A stretch of 64,000 nucleotides of DNA, from contig NC_132894.1 of assembly GCF_030463535.1 (NCBI RefSeq), forward strand, positions 28,850,625-28,914,624, in the 5' to 3' direction. Every line of letters starts with the position of its first letter. Position 1 is the stretch's first letter. A program made the position numbers and the translations under genes. The stretch comes from Salminus brasiliensis (Eukaryota; Chordata; Actinopteri; Characiformes; Bryconidae). Shown in pieces: positions 12,921 to 26,300 of the stretch. The notes beneath the pieces are model-generated. The model was not told where the DNA came from. It ran no database searches and worked only from the letters and a program-made list of their open reading frames with translations.

Positions 12921-15784
12921 CTGCTACTGGTTGTTCTTTGCTCCTCGTTATTTCCCCTTATTTCTGACTATTTATATATCCATCCCTCTGTAGGTATTTT
13001 CAGTGTCTTGCCTTGTTTCTAATATTTGCTTAGGAGATCAAATACATCATACCATTTTTAAACAAAATTTGTTGCAGGCTGCATTTTTTAGGTTTCTCAT
13101 AGTAGAGACAGTAAAAATTACAATATTTTCTGACTGAATACCTGGCAGATAAATATTTATAAAGGCATTGATTCGGATTACCTACTTACAATTGGGTTAT
13201 TGGATAAGAAATACTACAGTAAATTGACATTATTCCATGTTTTGTAATGGGGAAATTCCTGTATTTGGATATTACTATATAATTACAATTCCTGTATAAT
13301 TAAAAAAAGAAAAGAATATAATATAATGATAGATCCCATTGCCCTTATAAATAAAACAATATGCAAACAGTAAACGATTGGTGAATGAGGCCCAATATTT
13401 GAAAATGTTACAAATAAAAATGCAAATACATGAGAAAGATAGCAACTGAAGAAACAGAATTACATAAATACTCACCACATGTATTAACAACAATCCAAAT
13501 AATCCACCACAGGACAATAATCCAAAGTTCATTGCTAGAGCAACACAGGATTGACTCTGGGAGGAAAAATATGCACCTTCTAAACCATTCATTGGCCTTA
13601 AAATGCTTTCAATGTTGCAATATTTTGCTGATTGCCAAGAATGCAGGCCTACGTTAATACAAGAGATGAAAACATTCCCACACAAGGTCAGTTTATATTT
13701 GCATTTTCTGTACAGAAATGTCATAATTACACAAATATTGATTCACGTTTGTCAGGAAAAAATGTTCAGAAAGCATTCTTAGCAAGTATGCACTTTGAAA
13801 CTAATGCATTTACTCACCATTCATGTAAGACTGACCTCGTACTTACCCTGAATGACCACTTCATAAGGTCTACTTACTTTAAAGGTCCATTATATAGGTG
13901 TACTGTTGCAGACAGTGGCCCAACTGTTTGTCAGACACCCTCTGTGCCATTCATCATTGGTCAGTTTCTCTGCACAAACGATGATTGGTACTGGGTAATG
14001 GGCTGTGGTCTTCAACTGCACATCAGCAAGAGTGACCTACAAACTAGAGGATTTAATAATCTAATAAGGTGGCCAGTGCAGAAGGTACATGCCAGAAGGT
14101 TTGCAATCATGTTCATTTATGATACAATTGAGCAAATTAGGCAAAATTAGAAAGACACAGTCAGCTCATCTGTTACATTTAGGAAACTACAAGGTTAATG
14201 ACTGATGTTCGAATAGATAAAGACTGTAAGGGTAAAAGGTTGAAGGGGAAGATAAAAAAACAAGTAAACATTATTCTATGCAGTTTTATCTTCTATACTG
14301 TTTTTTTTTTCATTCAAACACTGCTTATGTCCATTAACACCACCTACCTTGTGCTGTTTGTAGGCAATTGCAATACCCAGTGACTGATAGGCAGAAATTG
14401 CAAGAAAATGCATGGCCACAACATCATCTTTTCATTAGGGCAAATTTTAGGGGGTTGCTTTTTCCATCACGTAATATAACATCGTCCACAGGATAAATGT
14501 GGAAGAAGGTTATCTCTTCGTTAATGCTATGCAAACAATTCGCATAATTGTCTTAACAAGGATATCAGGTGTTGAGATAAGAAGAGTTTATGAAACTCCA
14601 AACACCACCAAACACATTTTGTTGTATGCAGAGAGATTATGAAACGATTGTCCCTTACAAAACACATCATATCTCATATTCTTTCTCAGGTATTATCTGA
14701 ATCAGACACCTGACCCACTATCACATATAATGGTAAAGGTTGAATAAGAGATCAGATACAATATACAGGCGGAATCATGTTCTTATAATACATAATCTAA
14801 TTCAGTATCCTCCATATAGAAAGCATTCATGTATATATTTGAATTCATACTTATATAATTCTGCTTTGCGGCTCATTCTGCTTGAGTAAGCCTTTACACT
14901 AGACTTCGAACCGGATTTTGAACATGCTATCTATCTGCCATATGTTTTATCTAAAGGTGATTAAGATGTAGTTCGTTAGTCAGTCATTAACACTGACAAT
15001 TATGTAAATTTATTTCATGCTGCTATTACACCGCTTCTACAGCTTCTGGGTGGAGATTTTGCCAGTGACCAGGCCCTGGACCTTTTTATTTCCTTCACCT
15101 TCCTTATGGTTATTTGGTTATTTGATTGTTTTCTTTTTTTAATTTAAGGGTAAATGTTTGACCTACAAACTTCTTCAGTACTACACTCAGACGAAATGGT
15201 ATCTTGGCAAGTGAAATCACCTTACCTATAATCAGGATATCAAATTTTTCACATTGTGAGATTTCTTTCATTCAAATTTGGTGATTTACAGACAAAGGCA
15301 AAACTTTTAGTTAAACATTGAAGGGGTTGAACATGACCTTCTGTGGGCAACCAGGGACATACAGCAACAAAAAAGAAAAGGTTAATAAAAAATATAGTGA
15401 TGGAATCTATTTAATGAGTAAATATGTAGTAACTATGAGTAATTTTCTGGTATATAACTTTGTTAATAGCAATTAGCAGGCAAACTCAGCAGTACTTGCT
15501 ATAATGCTATAATTACTCCTATAACTGAATAGGTGATCATGTAGCCCTTACAAGTATTATATTTTGTGAAACACTTTGCAAGCTCACTGTGTAAATACAG
15601 AGCGACTAATGTGAGAAACACCAGGAATGTTTTAATATTTAATTGTAAGAAGTAAGGAGTTGTATAATGGTGATAAGTAATAGCAAAACAACTTTAGTAA
15701 ATCCATGCACATGCACACCCTACAAGTAGGGCACTTACCACTAAATACTCATTAAGTAGCCTACATTGTTTTCCAGTGTAGTAA
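12921..15784. other. Intergenic AT-rich DNA with an unexplained 172-codon open frame
   Basis: Between the SINE and the Tc1 remnant there is no recognised gene. An ATG-started frame at 13632-14150 (plus) is open for 172 codons, long for AT-rich DNA. Its composition (VADSGPTVCQTPSVPFIIGQ, then FLCTNDDWYWVMGCGLQLHI) is not from any family I know. It overlaps a 149-codon frame on the minus strand. No promoter, splice or homology evidence supports either as a gene. Confidence 0.3.
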
Positions 15785-16830
15785 TTAACTCAATATTGAC
15801 AGGAACAGTTGTGGTCGGACGTTTACATGAACATGACATGAATGCCGTGGCTGAACGAGTTAACCAGTTAAGTTAACCAGACACTTTTTGTATTCATCAA
15901 AATGTTCCATAAAATGCCAGTTTCCTGGCACAGACTTGTATTTTCAACATATTTTCTATAGTGTGCTTTATGCAACGTACCAGTTCCACTGGCAGCAAAA
16001 CAGCCCCGAGCATGATGCCAACTTCACCATGCTTAACAACTGGTACAGTGTTCTTGGGCTTGAATACCTCACCCTACTCCTTTTAACATACCTTAGTTCA
16101 TTGTGGCCAAAGAACTCAACTTTGTCTCATCTGAGCAGAAAACTTTAATCTAGAGGACATTTTTGTGTCAATGTGTTCAACTCCGAACTTTAGTTGAGCT
16201 TGAAGGTGTAAATTTTTAAACAGGGGCTTCTTTCTTGGACAGCAGATGTTCTACATCCATGGCGATGTAAAACTCACTTGACTGTAGACAGTGACATTGG
16301 TGTCCCAGCAGCTTCCAGTTCATGGCAGGCCTGTGCCTTAGTGGCACTTGGATTGTTCCTGATCCTCTCATCAGCTGAGGGTGACAGTTCTTTCAGATTG
16401 TGGCAAAGTGGCCACACCTCCCAATAGCTTTAACCTACTTACAGTTGTTTAAACCTTTAAACAACCTATGGCCTACAAACCTCTATTACCAAGGAACACC
16501 CCTCCCCCCAGTTTGTACAGAATCATGTAGTTATTGAATAATACATCTTATTAAGGTGTTATAGGGGTTTATACTGGTGATCTTGGAATCTGCAGTTGTT
16601 TAGAAATGGCTTTAAGAGACAGTCTTGACATGGGAAATTCTATGATCACCCTTCTTAGATCTGCACAGAGAAGCTCCCAGCTGTAGTCAATCATGATCAC
16701 TAACAGGAGGCCTTGGCAATAAAAATGACATAGTTTGAAACTTTTAGCACCTATGCATTAATAAGCAAGTAATATCAATTATCAGTTAATAAAGTGAGTG
16801 TATGTATTTTTGACCCAGGCTGAATATGTT
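15785..16830 (-). pseudogene. Decayed Tc1-like DNA transposon with a broken transposase
   Basis: On the minus strand this stretch keeps the outline of a Tc1/mariner transposase gene. Recognisable plus-strand landmarks include CACTGGCAGCAAAACAGCCC, AGCATGATGCCAACTTCACC, GTGGCCAAAGAACTCAACTT, CAGCAGCTTCCAGTTCATGG and GATCTTGGAATCTGCAGTTG, all standard in fish Tc1 copies. The left end near ACAGTTGTGGTCGGACGTTT resembles a Tc1 terminal repeat. The right end is poorly defined. Frameshifts, stops and a spacer around 16440-16560 break the frame, so no transposase can be made. An old, inactive copy in the bco1-pkd1l2 intergenic region. Confidence 0.8.
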
Positions 16831-17607
16831 GATTTGTGTTGATTTTAGAGGCCCTCCCCTCAAAAATTAAAACTTGTCCACCAGTTTTTTGTTTTTTCTA
16901 TTATGCTATCAGTGTGTTATAACTCATTATACCCCAGAAAAAAGTTATTAAAATCCCAATAGTCCCATAACATCCATGCCTATGATAAGTGTATTGCAAA
17001 TTTCCGACCAAAACACATGTCTGTACAACATTACTTACAAGTATGGGTTTTAATATCCATGGTAAATTAATAAATTATCTTATGTCAAGACTATAACGCT
17101 TTCAACAAGCATTGTCTGTCAATATAATATTTAGCATTATATATATAATATGTTTGCATAATATATTGCAATTTGCATTATTTTACAAGCATGTTGTCTC
17201 TACATCTTATTGTTTTATTCCTGACATGATAGGAATTAATAAAACACAGAAGGCTCAACCTTACTTTGTGATTGATCATCAGATGTCACAGAGCTGTCCT
17301 TCATGCATGGTCACCAGCTTATCTCTGCTTTTGCAGGCTGTGTATTGAGACATTAACAGCTGCCTTGCACAGGGAGAAGAATGGCCCTGAGTTATTTACA
17401 CATGGGGCCCTTATTACACTGCATAGCCTGATGCTCGGGGATAATACCCCTAATGGAACAGCACAAAGCCCAACTAGCCAGCAGTTGAGGCTTTGTTGTG
17501 GAGCAAACAACCAATTGGTGTGACCAGAGACTGACGTCAGTGCCCTTTAAGTATGGACGGACAGACGGAAGGACTCCCCAGAACAGCAAGCAGGTAAGCA
17601 GAAGAAG

Positions 17608-20600
17608 ATGGCCACACATGTTCTGTCCGCTCTGCTACTTATGGTGGTCTTCTCTGTCACTGCAGTCGATGGTGAAGTGGACGCCGAAGCTCTGACCTGT
17701 CCGGAGCAGCAGCAGGCCTTTGAAGGCTCATGCTTTGAGTTTGTGACCCTGCAGCGCAGCTTCCTCAGTGCTCAGGGCTGGTGTGAGCGTGGCGGTGGAC
17801 ACCTGGCCTTCATTCAGAATGATGAAACTCAGCAGTTTCTTCAGAAACATCTGCAGCCACAGCTGGACTGGTGGTTGGGGCTGGCACCAGCCTCTTTCAA
17901 CCTCAGCTTGGACTCTGCTGTCACTGAAGGTAAGTGGTTTGGACTTCAGGATGGACTGTGTTAGACAATGCTCTGCTTTGTCTCTATCTGTTACATCTGT
18001 AGCATATCATCAGTTAACAGAGACAATCATGTTGTGCTATTTCGTGTCCATAAATGTGTGGACATCACTTCTAATTGGTAAGAAGCTATTCAGGCCAAGT
18101 TAAAATGATAAAGTAACTGATTACAGGGTATTTCTATGAGTTAGCTCAATTTAGTTCTCCTAACTCACATTTTGTAGTTCTGCAGCTCAGTTTGGTCAAC
18201 AATACAGATTAAGTTGAGCCTCAAAAAAATATTAGGAAAGGAGCTGCAGCTGAAATAGCTTAAATATTTTGTAAGAAATTTACTCTGTGTTCCTCCTCCC
18301 CTTATGACATGACATGCCAAGACTGGGGGCTTCTGTCAGAGTGCTGTAGCCCTATATAGCTATATAGCCACTATATATCTACGAAACTATACTACATAAC
18401 CTATGTACATTCTTTCACAGCTCAAGAGTGGCGCAATTGTGACGCGCAGGAGATCATACGTTTGAATCCCAGCAAGACCTCAGTGCTCTATGGTCAAGAG
18501 TTGTCCTGCCTTTAAAGTTTTCATAGTGTTGAATGGGAAGCTCTGGAGCAGCTACACATGAGCTTAAGGTTATCAGTGCCCATTGCCAACTTTAAAGCCC
18601 CAGGCATTGAGCTGTGAAGCAGTGGAACTGCTTTCTCTCCATACATTTAGGATGAGCTGGAGTGTGGAAAAGAACGTACAAGTCCAGTAAAAAAAAGCAT
18701 GCATTGTGTATGCATGACTTTCACATTAATAATATAGATTTTATTTTTGCAATGAAATTAAATTAAATAATGTTTAATGCATTTTTATGTAAACACCATC
18801 TGCACAGCTGACCTTTTTTGGCCTTATCAGTCCAGATTTGTCCTGGAATAACATCAACAAGGCACAAAGTCAGTGAACTTGTACATTCCGTCCCATCAGC
18901 TTGTTTGTTCGTTGATAACCTAATTCATTATTGGCGTAAAGTTACTGTCAGTAGATATCTCTAGTGGGCAGCGACCTGTTGAGGGGTCTGAGGTTTCTTT
19001 TATTTACACAGGCCATAAAATGGTTGCCATGCCAATTTCTCTCTGTTTTACTGAGTACCTTTTGTGGACATGCACAAATGAGCTGGCTTTATCATTTGGA
19101 CACCAGCACAGCTCCTATTGTGTTGGGTCCTTTCACCTGCTACTGCTTTCCATTCTATAGGATCATATTCTATAGAATGAAAAGCAGTGGGGGTTAAAGG
19201 AAACATTCTATACTTTACATTTAATTATATAATTTTCTTCAGGGATAGATTCTAGGTTCTGTTTTCCCCTTCATTTTGACACTCAAAATTGTTTTTTATG
19301 GTGCTAAAATGAGTTATTTTGGAGCAGTGCTATAGAGGAATCACCTATGCGTCCTATCAGGTGATGGTTCTTTTATGGGCCCTTTTTTATAAATGAGATG
19401 AGCATGTGTGAAGAACCTTCATAAAGTTGATGTAAACCACAGCCTGTCACACCTGTTATAAATGTTTTTTGAGTTATAATGGTTCTTGAAGAATTTCTTT
19501 TTCAAGATGTTTCTGGCTATAGATCTGCAGATTTCCATTCAATGCATTATCTAAGAGATCCCATAGGTATGAACATGGTTACCAAATGAGCTGTTGAAAC
19601 CCTGGTGATTAAGGTTAGGATTTGGAACATGGCTGGGTTTAGAAGTGGTGAGTTATGGGAAGGCTTAGGATGAGATTTAGACTTAAGGGAAATTAAAGTG
19701 AATTTCAGTGTTCAGTTGAATGTAAGTTATAGGTACATTAGGTACTACAGAGCATCTGAAGTGCACTATCCACATTTTACTGGCTCTTCATAACAATGGC
19801 AACCTAATTGGTCTTGGGACTTCCTCCTCTGATGCATGTTCAACCAGCCACCGCCTTCAATGCAATGTCACTGGGAAAGAGCCCGCATCACACTGAAGTA
19901 ATGTGGGGAGAAAGAAAGCACCACCTACCCACCTGGAAAGAGCAAGGCCAGTTGTGGTATATTGGGCTCAAGCTGCTGCTGTTGTTATTCCAACAATACT
20001 GGCAGCATTTTAGTCAGCTGGACCACTCAGAGGCTGGTCTCGGGAGTTCTAATAAGACTTCTAACAACTTTGAATTTATCACACAATCTGAATTCAGCTT
20101 CCGAAATGTACAGTAGAACCAGAAGGCCAAGAGGTCTTGGTTGACCTAAGCTTACCTGCACTTAAGCCCTCTGATTGTTTGGAACATGTCTGCAACCATA
20201 ATGATGTATGTTCTGCATGCACAGGTCCCCTGTCCTGGCTGGATGGCTCTGATGTAAGTTACTCTAACTGGTTTGGTGAGCCCATGCCGGAAGCAGGCTG
20301 TGGCTACATAGCAAAAGATTCCGGGTTCCAGTGGGGAACAACAGCTAACTGCAGCCAGGAACTCTACTTCATCTGCGAGTTTGGTTAGTTCTGCTTTCTA
20401 AATTGAGTATTGCTAGACTTCACAGGTCATAGTATTCACTTGAATGAACATGAAGGTACTGGAAGTTGTTGGAATGTCAATAGAGTACACCAGTTCTAGT
20501 CTCCACGTTCATGGTTGTGCAGTTACTACATATACAGCTCATGCTCTTGTTTCAGAGTCAAGACGCTCTCTGGCCTGTGCGGACCACAACGCTACACTGC

Positions 20601-23347
20601 AGTGTGGCTCTGGTCAGGTGATAGAGATTGATGACAGCTTCTACGGCAGGAGGACGCTGCACTACTGCAGGACCAGTCGATCTCCCTCTCAAACGTCTCT
20701 ACAGAAGGAGTGCAGCTGGATGGACGTGATGGACATGGTTTCAGGTGTGCTTTGTCTTTTCAATGACAACCAGCAAGTCTTGTGATAACAAGCCATTAAC
20801 TATTTCACTTGCGAGTAGAACTTCACAGCTATCTGAAGATTTCAGTTGCAGCGAAAAGTCTCTGTCCAATGCTTAATGTGCAGTCAAAAGTCCAAAAGTG
20901 ACCCCACAAACTAAAAGCCAGCTTGAAAATTCAGAGAAGTAAACTTCAAGACCCCTGCCTGTCTCCGCTGCGCTCCAGCCCTTACCCTAAATTCCCTTCC
21001 CACTAACATACACATTGTGAAAGTGGCCACAGCCACATTAGCATTGAAAAATGTCAGCATTGCTGGCCAACAAACAAGCAGAAATAAATATTTTTATAAA
21101 ATCATTAAAAATTAATCTAAAGCAATAACTCTTAAGTCACACATATTAGTGTTTAGATGTTTGATAATTAACAGAAACTGCTGTTATTGTGCTAAATAAG
21201 CAGTAAACCACTTATGAGAATATTTATCTGTGAGAGCAAAGGCACTCATAAATATCAGGACAAACCAAATTGATGCCACTGTCTGGATACCATACAAAGA
21301 TATTGTCAGCAACCTTCAAAAAATACAACGCTAACCAATAGCGTTGAGAAAATGAGAAATGTGCTCGGAGTGTGTAAACTTTACCATCTTAGCATCAGAA
21401 GAATGTGCTTTTTTTTAGCTTGTCTGTCAGCTATCTAAGATGTTGTTTTTTTCTTGCAGCGATGTGGTGTAGAGGATAAGAAAATGCTCAGTTGACTCTA
21501 AAAAGTTTATTACAAAAAAGTACAGACTCTCTCGAGAGAGAGCATGAGCCAATTCGCATCTCTTCTATCTCTCCCGAACATCTCTAGGTCCGCTGTTTAA
21601 ATAGAAAGATCGCAACATATAGATTACACACATATGTTTTTTATAATAAAGGTAAAGGTGCACGTATTGTACACTGTACATATACATATTGTACACTGTA
21701 CAGCGAAATGAGTCCTCTGCATTTAACCCATCTGGTAGTGAACACACACTCACACACACACACACATGTGTTAGGGGCAGTGAGTACACACACACACACC
21801 CAGAGCGGTGGGCAGCCAACTCCAGCGCCCGGGGAGCAGAGAGGGTAAAGGGCCTTGCTCAAGGGCCCAACAGTGGCAGCTTGCCGAGCCCGGGAATCGA
21901 ACCCACAACCCTGTTATCGATATCCCGGAGCTCTAACCGCTGAGTCACCACTGCCCCTTTACATTATCATCATTCTGGTAATGTAAAGAAAGGATGTCAG
22001 GAGAAGAGACTTAACCGGTCTTAACTTTTGCTGTTGTTTGTCCGCCATTGGGTATGCTATGCGTCCGAAGCTGCTCACTGATTGTGCTTGAGGGAGTGAG
22101 AGTATGCACTAGCAGTCATTGACACTCCATTAGACACTCCTCCTGGCTCTGACTGGTTGTTTTGCTTTGGGTGCTGTACTACAAAATGTACTGTCTGTAT
22201 CCCAAAGTCATATATAAGATTACATCCCACTGGGTTGCTTTGGTCACCAGACTAGATTATTGTATAACATGTAAACCTGAAGAAAATCAATGTTCTAGGG
22301 AGACAAATGAAGGTTATTACATGAGTTTGTGATTCTTGATACTTTTGCAACTCAAAACTAAGCAGTGTACTACACTGCACACAGCTGACATAACACCGGT
22401 TGAATTCCAGAAACAAATGTGTGAGAGGTTGTCATTGCACTAAGTGTCTTGACTTTGAACCCTGACTCAGGACACTAAAAATACACTCATTTTCATTCTC
22501 CGCAAAATAGCCAAACTAGGCTCTTTCTAAAAGGCTGAAAATGAATCAGTCACTTTTCAGCGCATTTCTGCAGGCTGTACTCTCTGCTTTCACAAATAAG
22601 TAAACAAAGATTCAGTAAACAAAGATTCCACAGCGATTTCTCTCCTGCACTGATGTGAATCCAGATGAACGGCCTCTGTTCCACTTGCAAATGTTTTTCC
22701 CCAATTTTTTGTCATTTGGAAAATCTATATGTGTTGAGATTCCCTCCCACATCTGTTGGACCTTGTTATGCATGCATGTCTAAATGTTTTCCTACCGCTC
22801 TCTTATTTCTCAATGTCTCCCACATCTTCCATCTATCTTTTTTCTATTACTTCCCCTTCACTTGCTTTCTGTTGTGGTATGTGGAAATCTGTGGATGAAA
22901 TGCACAGATAATAACACTGATTTGTACTTTGATTTTAAAACAGATTGAACACAAATCAAATGTTTACAGGGGAATACAAAGACTGATTTGAGCTAAGATG
23001 AAAATACTATGTGGTTAAAGGTCTAAAAGGGGAACATTTAAAATATTTTAAATTCTAAATCAAGAAACTAAAATACAACATAGAATTCTATACAAATGTA
23101 GAATGTGGTTCATTCAGCAGATTTTTTTTTGCCAAATTTTTTGCCAATATACAATACTGGGTTGGTTAAAGGGAAATTCCACCTGTTTTTTAAATCTCTG
23201 CATTATTCAGTTGTTTAGATCAGGGGTGTAATTTTCACCCTATGATAATCATTTCAGAAAAATCACAGTTTTACGATATAACAGTATTCTGTCTTTATCT
23301 TGTTTTTGTTGTTGTTGTTGTTGTTGTTGTTCTTCTTCTTCTTCTTC

Positions 23348-23378
<31 letters not shown>

Positions 23379-26300
23379 CTGACCTGTAAAGCAATTTTTG
23401 GGTTAAATGAAATATTTGCTGTAGTTATTTATTAATTATATGTCAAATATGTCAAATGAAAAGAAATAAATATAAAAGCTGCAAATGAGGTGGAACTCTT
23501 TGGAACTATTTCCTGCTAATGATTATTTTCATTATGGATTAATCTCCTAATTATTTTCTCGATCAGATCAGATCGACTGTTTGGTTTTTAAAACTCTACA
23601 CAGTATAATAACCATTGAAATTGAGATTTGATTCAAATGTTGTGAAACTGTGTATTGTAATTTGTGTAAGCATTTCTCAAAATATCTCAGTCCACACAAA
23701 ATGGCCCCACAACGCTCACATGAGCATGCCAGCCCAGCAGGGGGCATTAACACCAATTTAATGTGAAATTCATCAAAAAGCAGCAAAACGAAGCAAATCA
23801 GACCTAAGCAATTATTAATTAAGCTGAACCAACAACAACAAAGAATTTGCCAGTGTGTTTAAATAGCAGATCTCCAAAACTCAATGTCACACACACACAG
23901 GCTCAAAACCCTAAAGTCAAAAAAGCTCAAAATTGGGAAAACAAACCCACTGTCTACCATAGTATTTAAACACTTCTGTGGCTCTGTCTCTGAATCTCTC
24001 TGAATCACCCATACACTAATAATTAGCCAAATAAGGACAGCTGTTGTAGCTTTTTCTAAATCAGTGCAGTGTGCTTTGTTACGGTGTAATAAAAATGGAA
24101 ACCCAGACATTAGTTAGACCGTGCGCAAGTTAACATCATGATGTCACCCTGGTTAAAACACTCAAGAGGCAGAGAAAAGGCTGGATACTGGTGGAAGGGG
24201 TCTTAGACGGGTCAGGCACCTATCACCAGCACTATGGACAATTCAGACACCTCCGATTTCCCATAGTGGCTCACATAGGATCACATGTGGCTACTGGCAC
24301 ATTCGTCCCTCAAGAGCACTACAAATACAACAACAGCAATGCACAAATGTTTTCTGTTTGATGAGACACTAAAAATTGACAGAACTGTGTTGATTAGACA
24401 GTTGTTGTTTGGGTATTAATATGTACATTAACATAACATTTACATCTCACTATCACTGTCACCTTCCTCTCTCAAGAGCACTGCCATGGCCTGCAGGTTT
24501 GCCAGGCCACAGCAGACGTAGCCTCCTTTGGTGAGCCATGCCCAGGACTGGGAAGTTACCTGTCGGTGGAGTATCACTGCAAAGACGGTCAGAACTCTTT
24601 CTTTTTATACACTGTAATTGCTCTACATCACATCATCAATCAAATTTATTACAGTGTAAATACATCACAGCATTCAGATTAAATTAGGGTCAAATACAAG
24701 TAAAGTATCATGAATGGAGTACAGTACTGACCAATCCGTTCACTCTTAATCTTCTCATGGTACAAGGCGAGTCATAGCCATTAACCACCGCAGTTATGAC
24801 TATGTTACGTGCTGTACAGCACCTCTTTAGTGTGGTCTTATCTGTTGCGTAATCCAATGTTTTAGTCTAGCTGGCACAAGACTATAGGGCCACGACTTGG
24901 CAGAGCCAAGACTATAGGTCATCAGGTCATGCTTATGTCATAATGATTGATGTAAAAGCTTATCAATACAAGTGCCATAGCAAAATATTTTACAGTAAGA
25001 AACAGAGTCTGGTTGCCATGACAGCCTGTCATGACTGTCATGGCAACATGTTTCATAATGTAAAGCCATAATGTAATATGGCAGTTGTAAAGTTTTATGA
25101 CATACCTGGTCGTTTTGTGAACAGGTCTTCATCTACTGATGGACAAACTGGCTGCTGTTTTTGAAAACGTCACCTTGACAGTCAAGTGGCTTCTACATCC
25201 TTTTCAAGGCAATCTCACCTGCACTTTGAGTACCGGTGATGGGCACACTATCGACCCCTATAGGCCTGACGGGTAAAATACTCATCTGTCATTCATTTCT
25301 TGATTCAGCGATTCTGTGCGGTGGCTGTGCGATCGAATACAAGCAGAGGTCTTAATTACTCAAGTGAGAGTCAATTAATACAATACTTTAGAAACTACTT
25401 TGAGTTACCGTGAGTTATAAGTTAGATTTATCTGAACACTGATTTTTATGATGAGTTCAGAAATAATTGTATGAGCTCTGCTACGATTGGCTGATTTACA
25501 TCATTGCATAAATATAGCACATTATTTTAACATAGCACAGCTTTGTTTTTAGAACTGTAACAAAATCATTGCAATTATTTTTTTTATTATTCCTGAGTCC
25601 TGCCCAATAGTGTTGCTTTTGGTGTGCTTTTAGCTAAGGTCACCATTTGTCATTTTTTTCTTAAACATGTCCTTATTTGGGGATGTAAAAAGATGTGTCT
25701 GGATGGGTTTTCCAAACCTACTGTCCAAAGTCATGCAAAGAGCTTCAAGGCAATAATCAAATAAATATCACACACAGTTGAGCCTGTCAGACAAGATTTG
25801 TTTATGGCAACTTTCTTTTATTATTATTATTATTATTGGCAGAAAATGTGAATATATGTATTTATACATATTTTTTTATTTTACTTGTAAAAGTTGTAAA
25901 GTGTCAAGTAGTAAATGTTTATTAACTGATCTTAGAGATACTTAACTCCCTCCCACCCTCAAACATACACAATGCCATGGTCCCCCAACCACAATAACCT
26001 AACCTTGACGAACACTTGTGTTTCTACAGTGTCATCCCTAGTGAAAACCAAAATCACTCTGTGCTAGCTTTAGAAATAGTAGTTAGTCAGCTAGGGTTAG
26101 CTTTCAGCCTACCACGGATACCCACAGCGGCCCACAATGCTTCGCTTGGTTGCATAGGGTTCGTTTTTAGCTGCAGATGTCACAGCTGCCCTTATGAGAG
26201 TGGTGCTTTCCCCTCTTTCGGCTAGGGTAAGACTGAATCCTGAAGTGACTGCTGTATGTTGCCATGTTGCAGCTTTGAACAGGCCTCGAAAAACGTTTTC

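Noticed and set aside
15888-16148. 86-codon plus-strand open frame
   Set aside because: It lies antisense within the decayed Tc1 transposase and has no independent support.
17768-18103. Alternative frame of 111 codons at pkd1l2 exon 1
   Set aside because: It is out of frame with the C-type lectin reading and crosses the donor at 17930. The signal peptide and lectin motifs are in the other frame.
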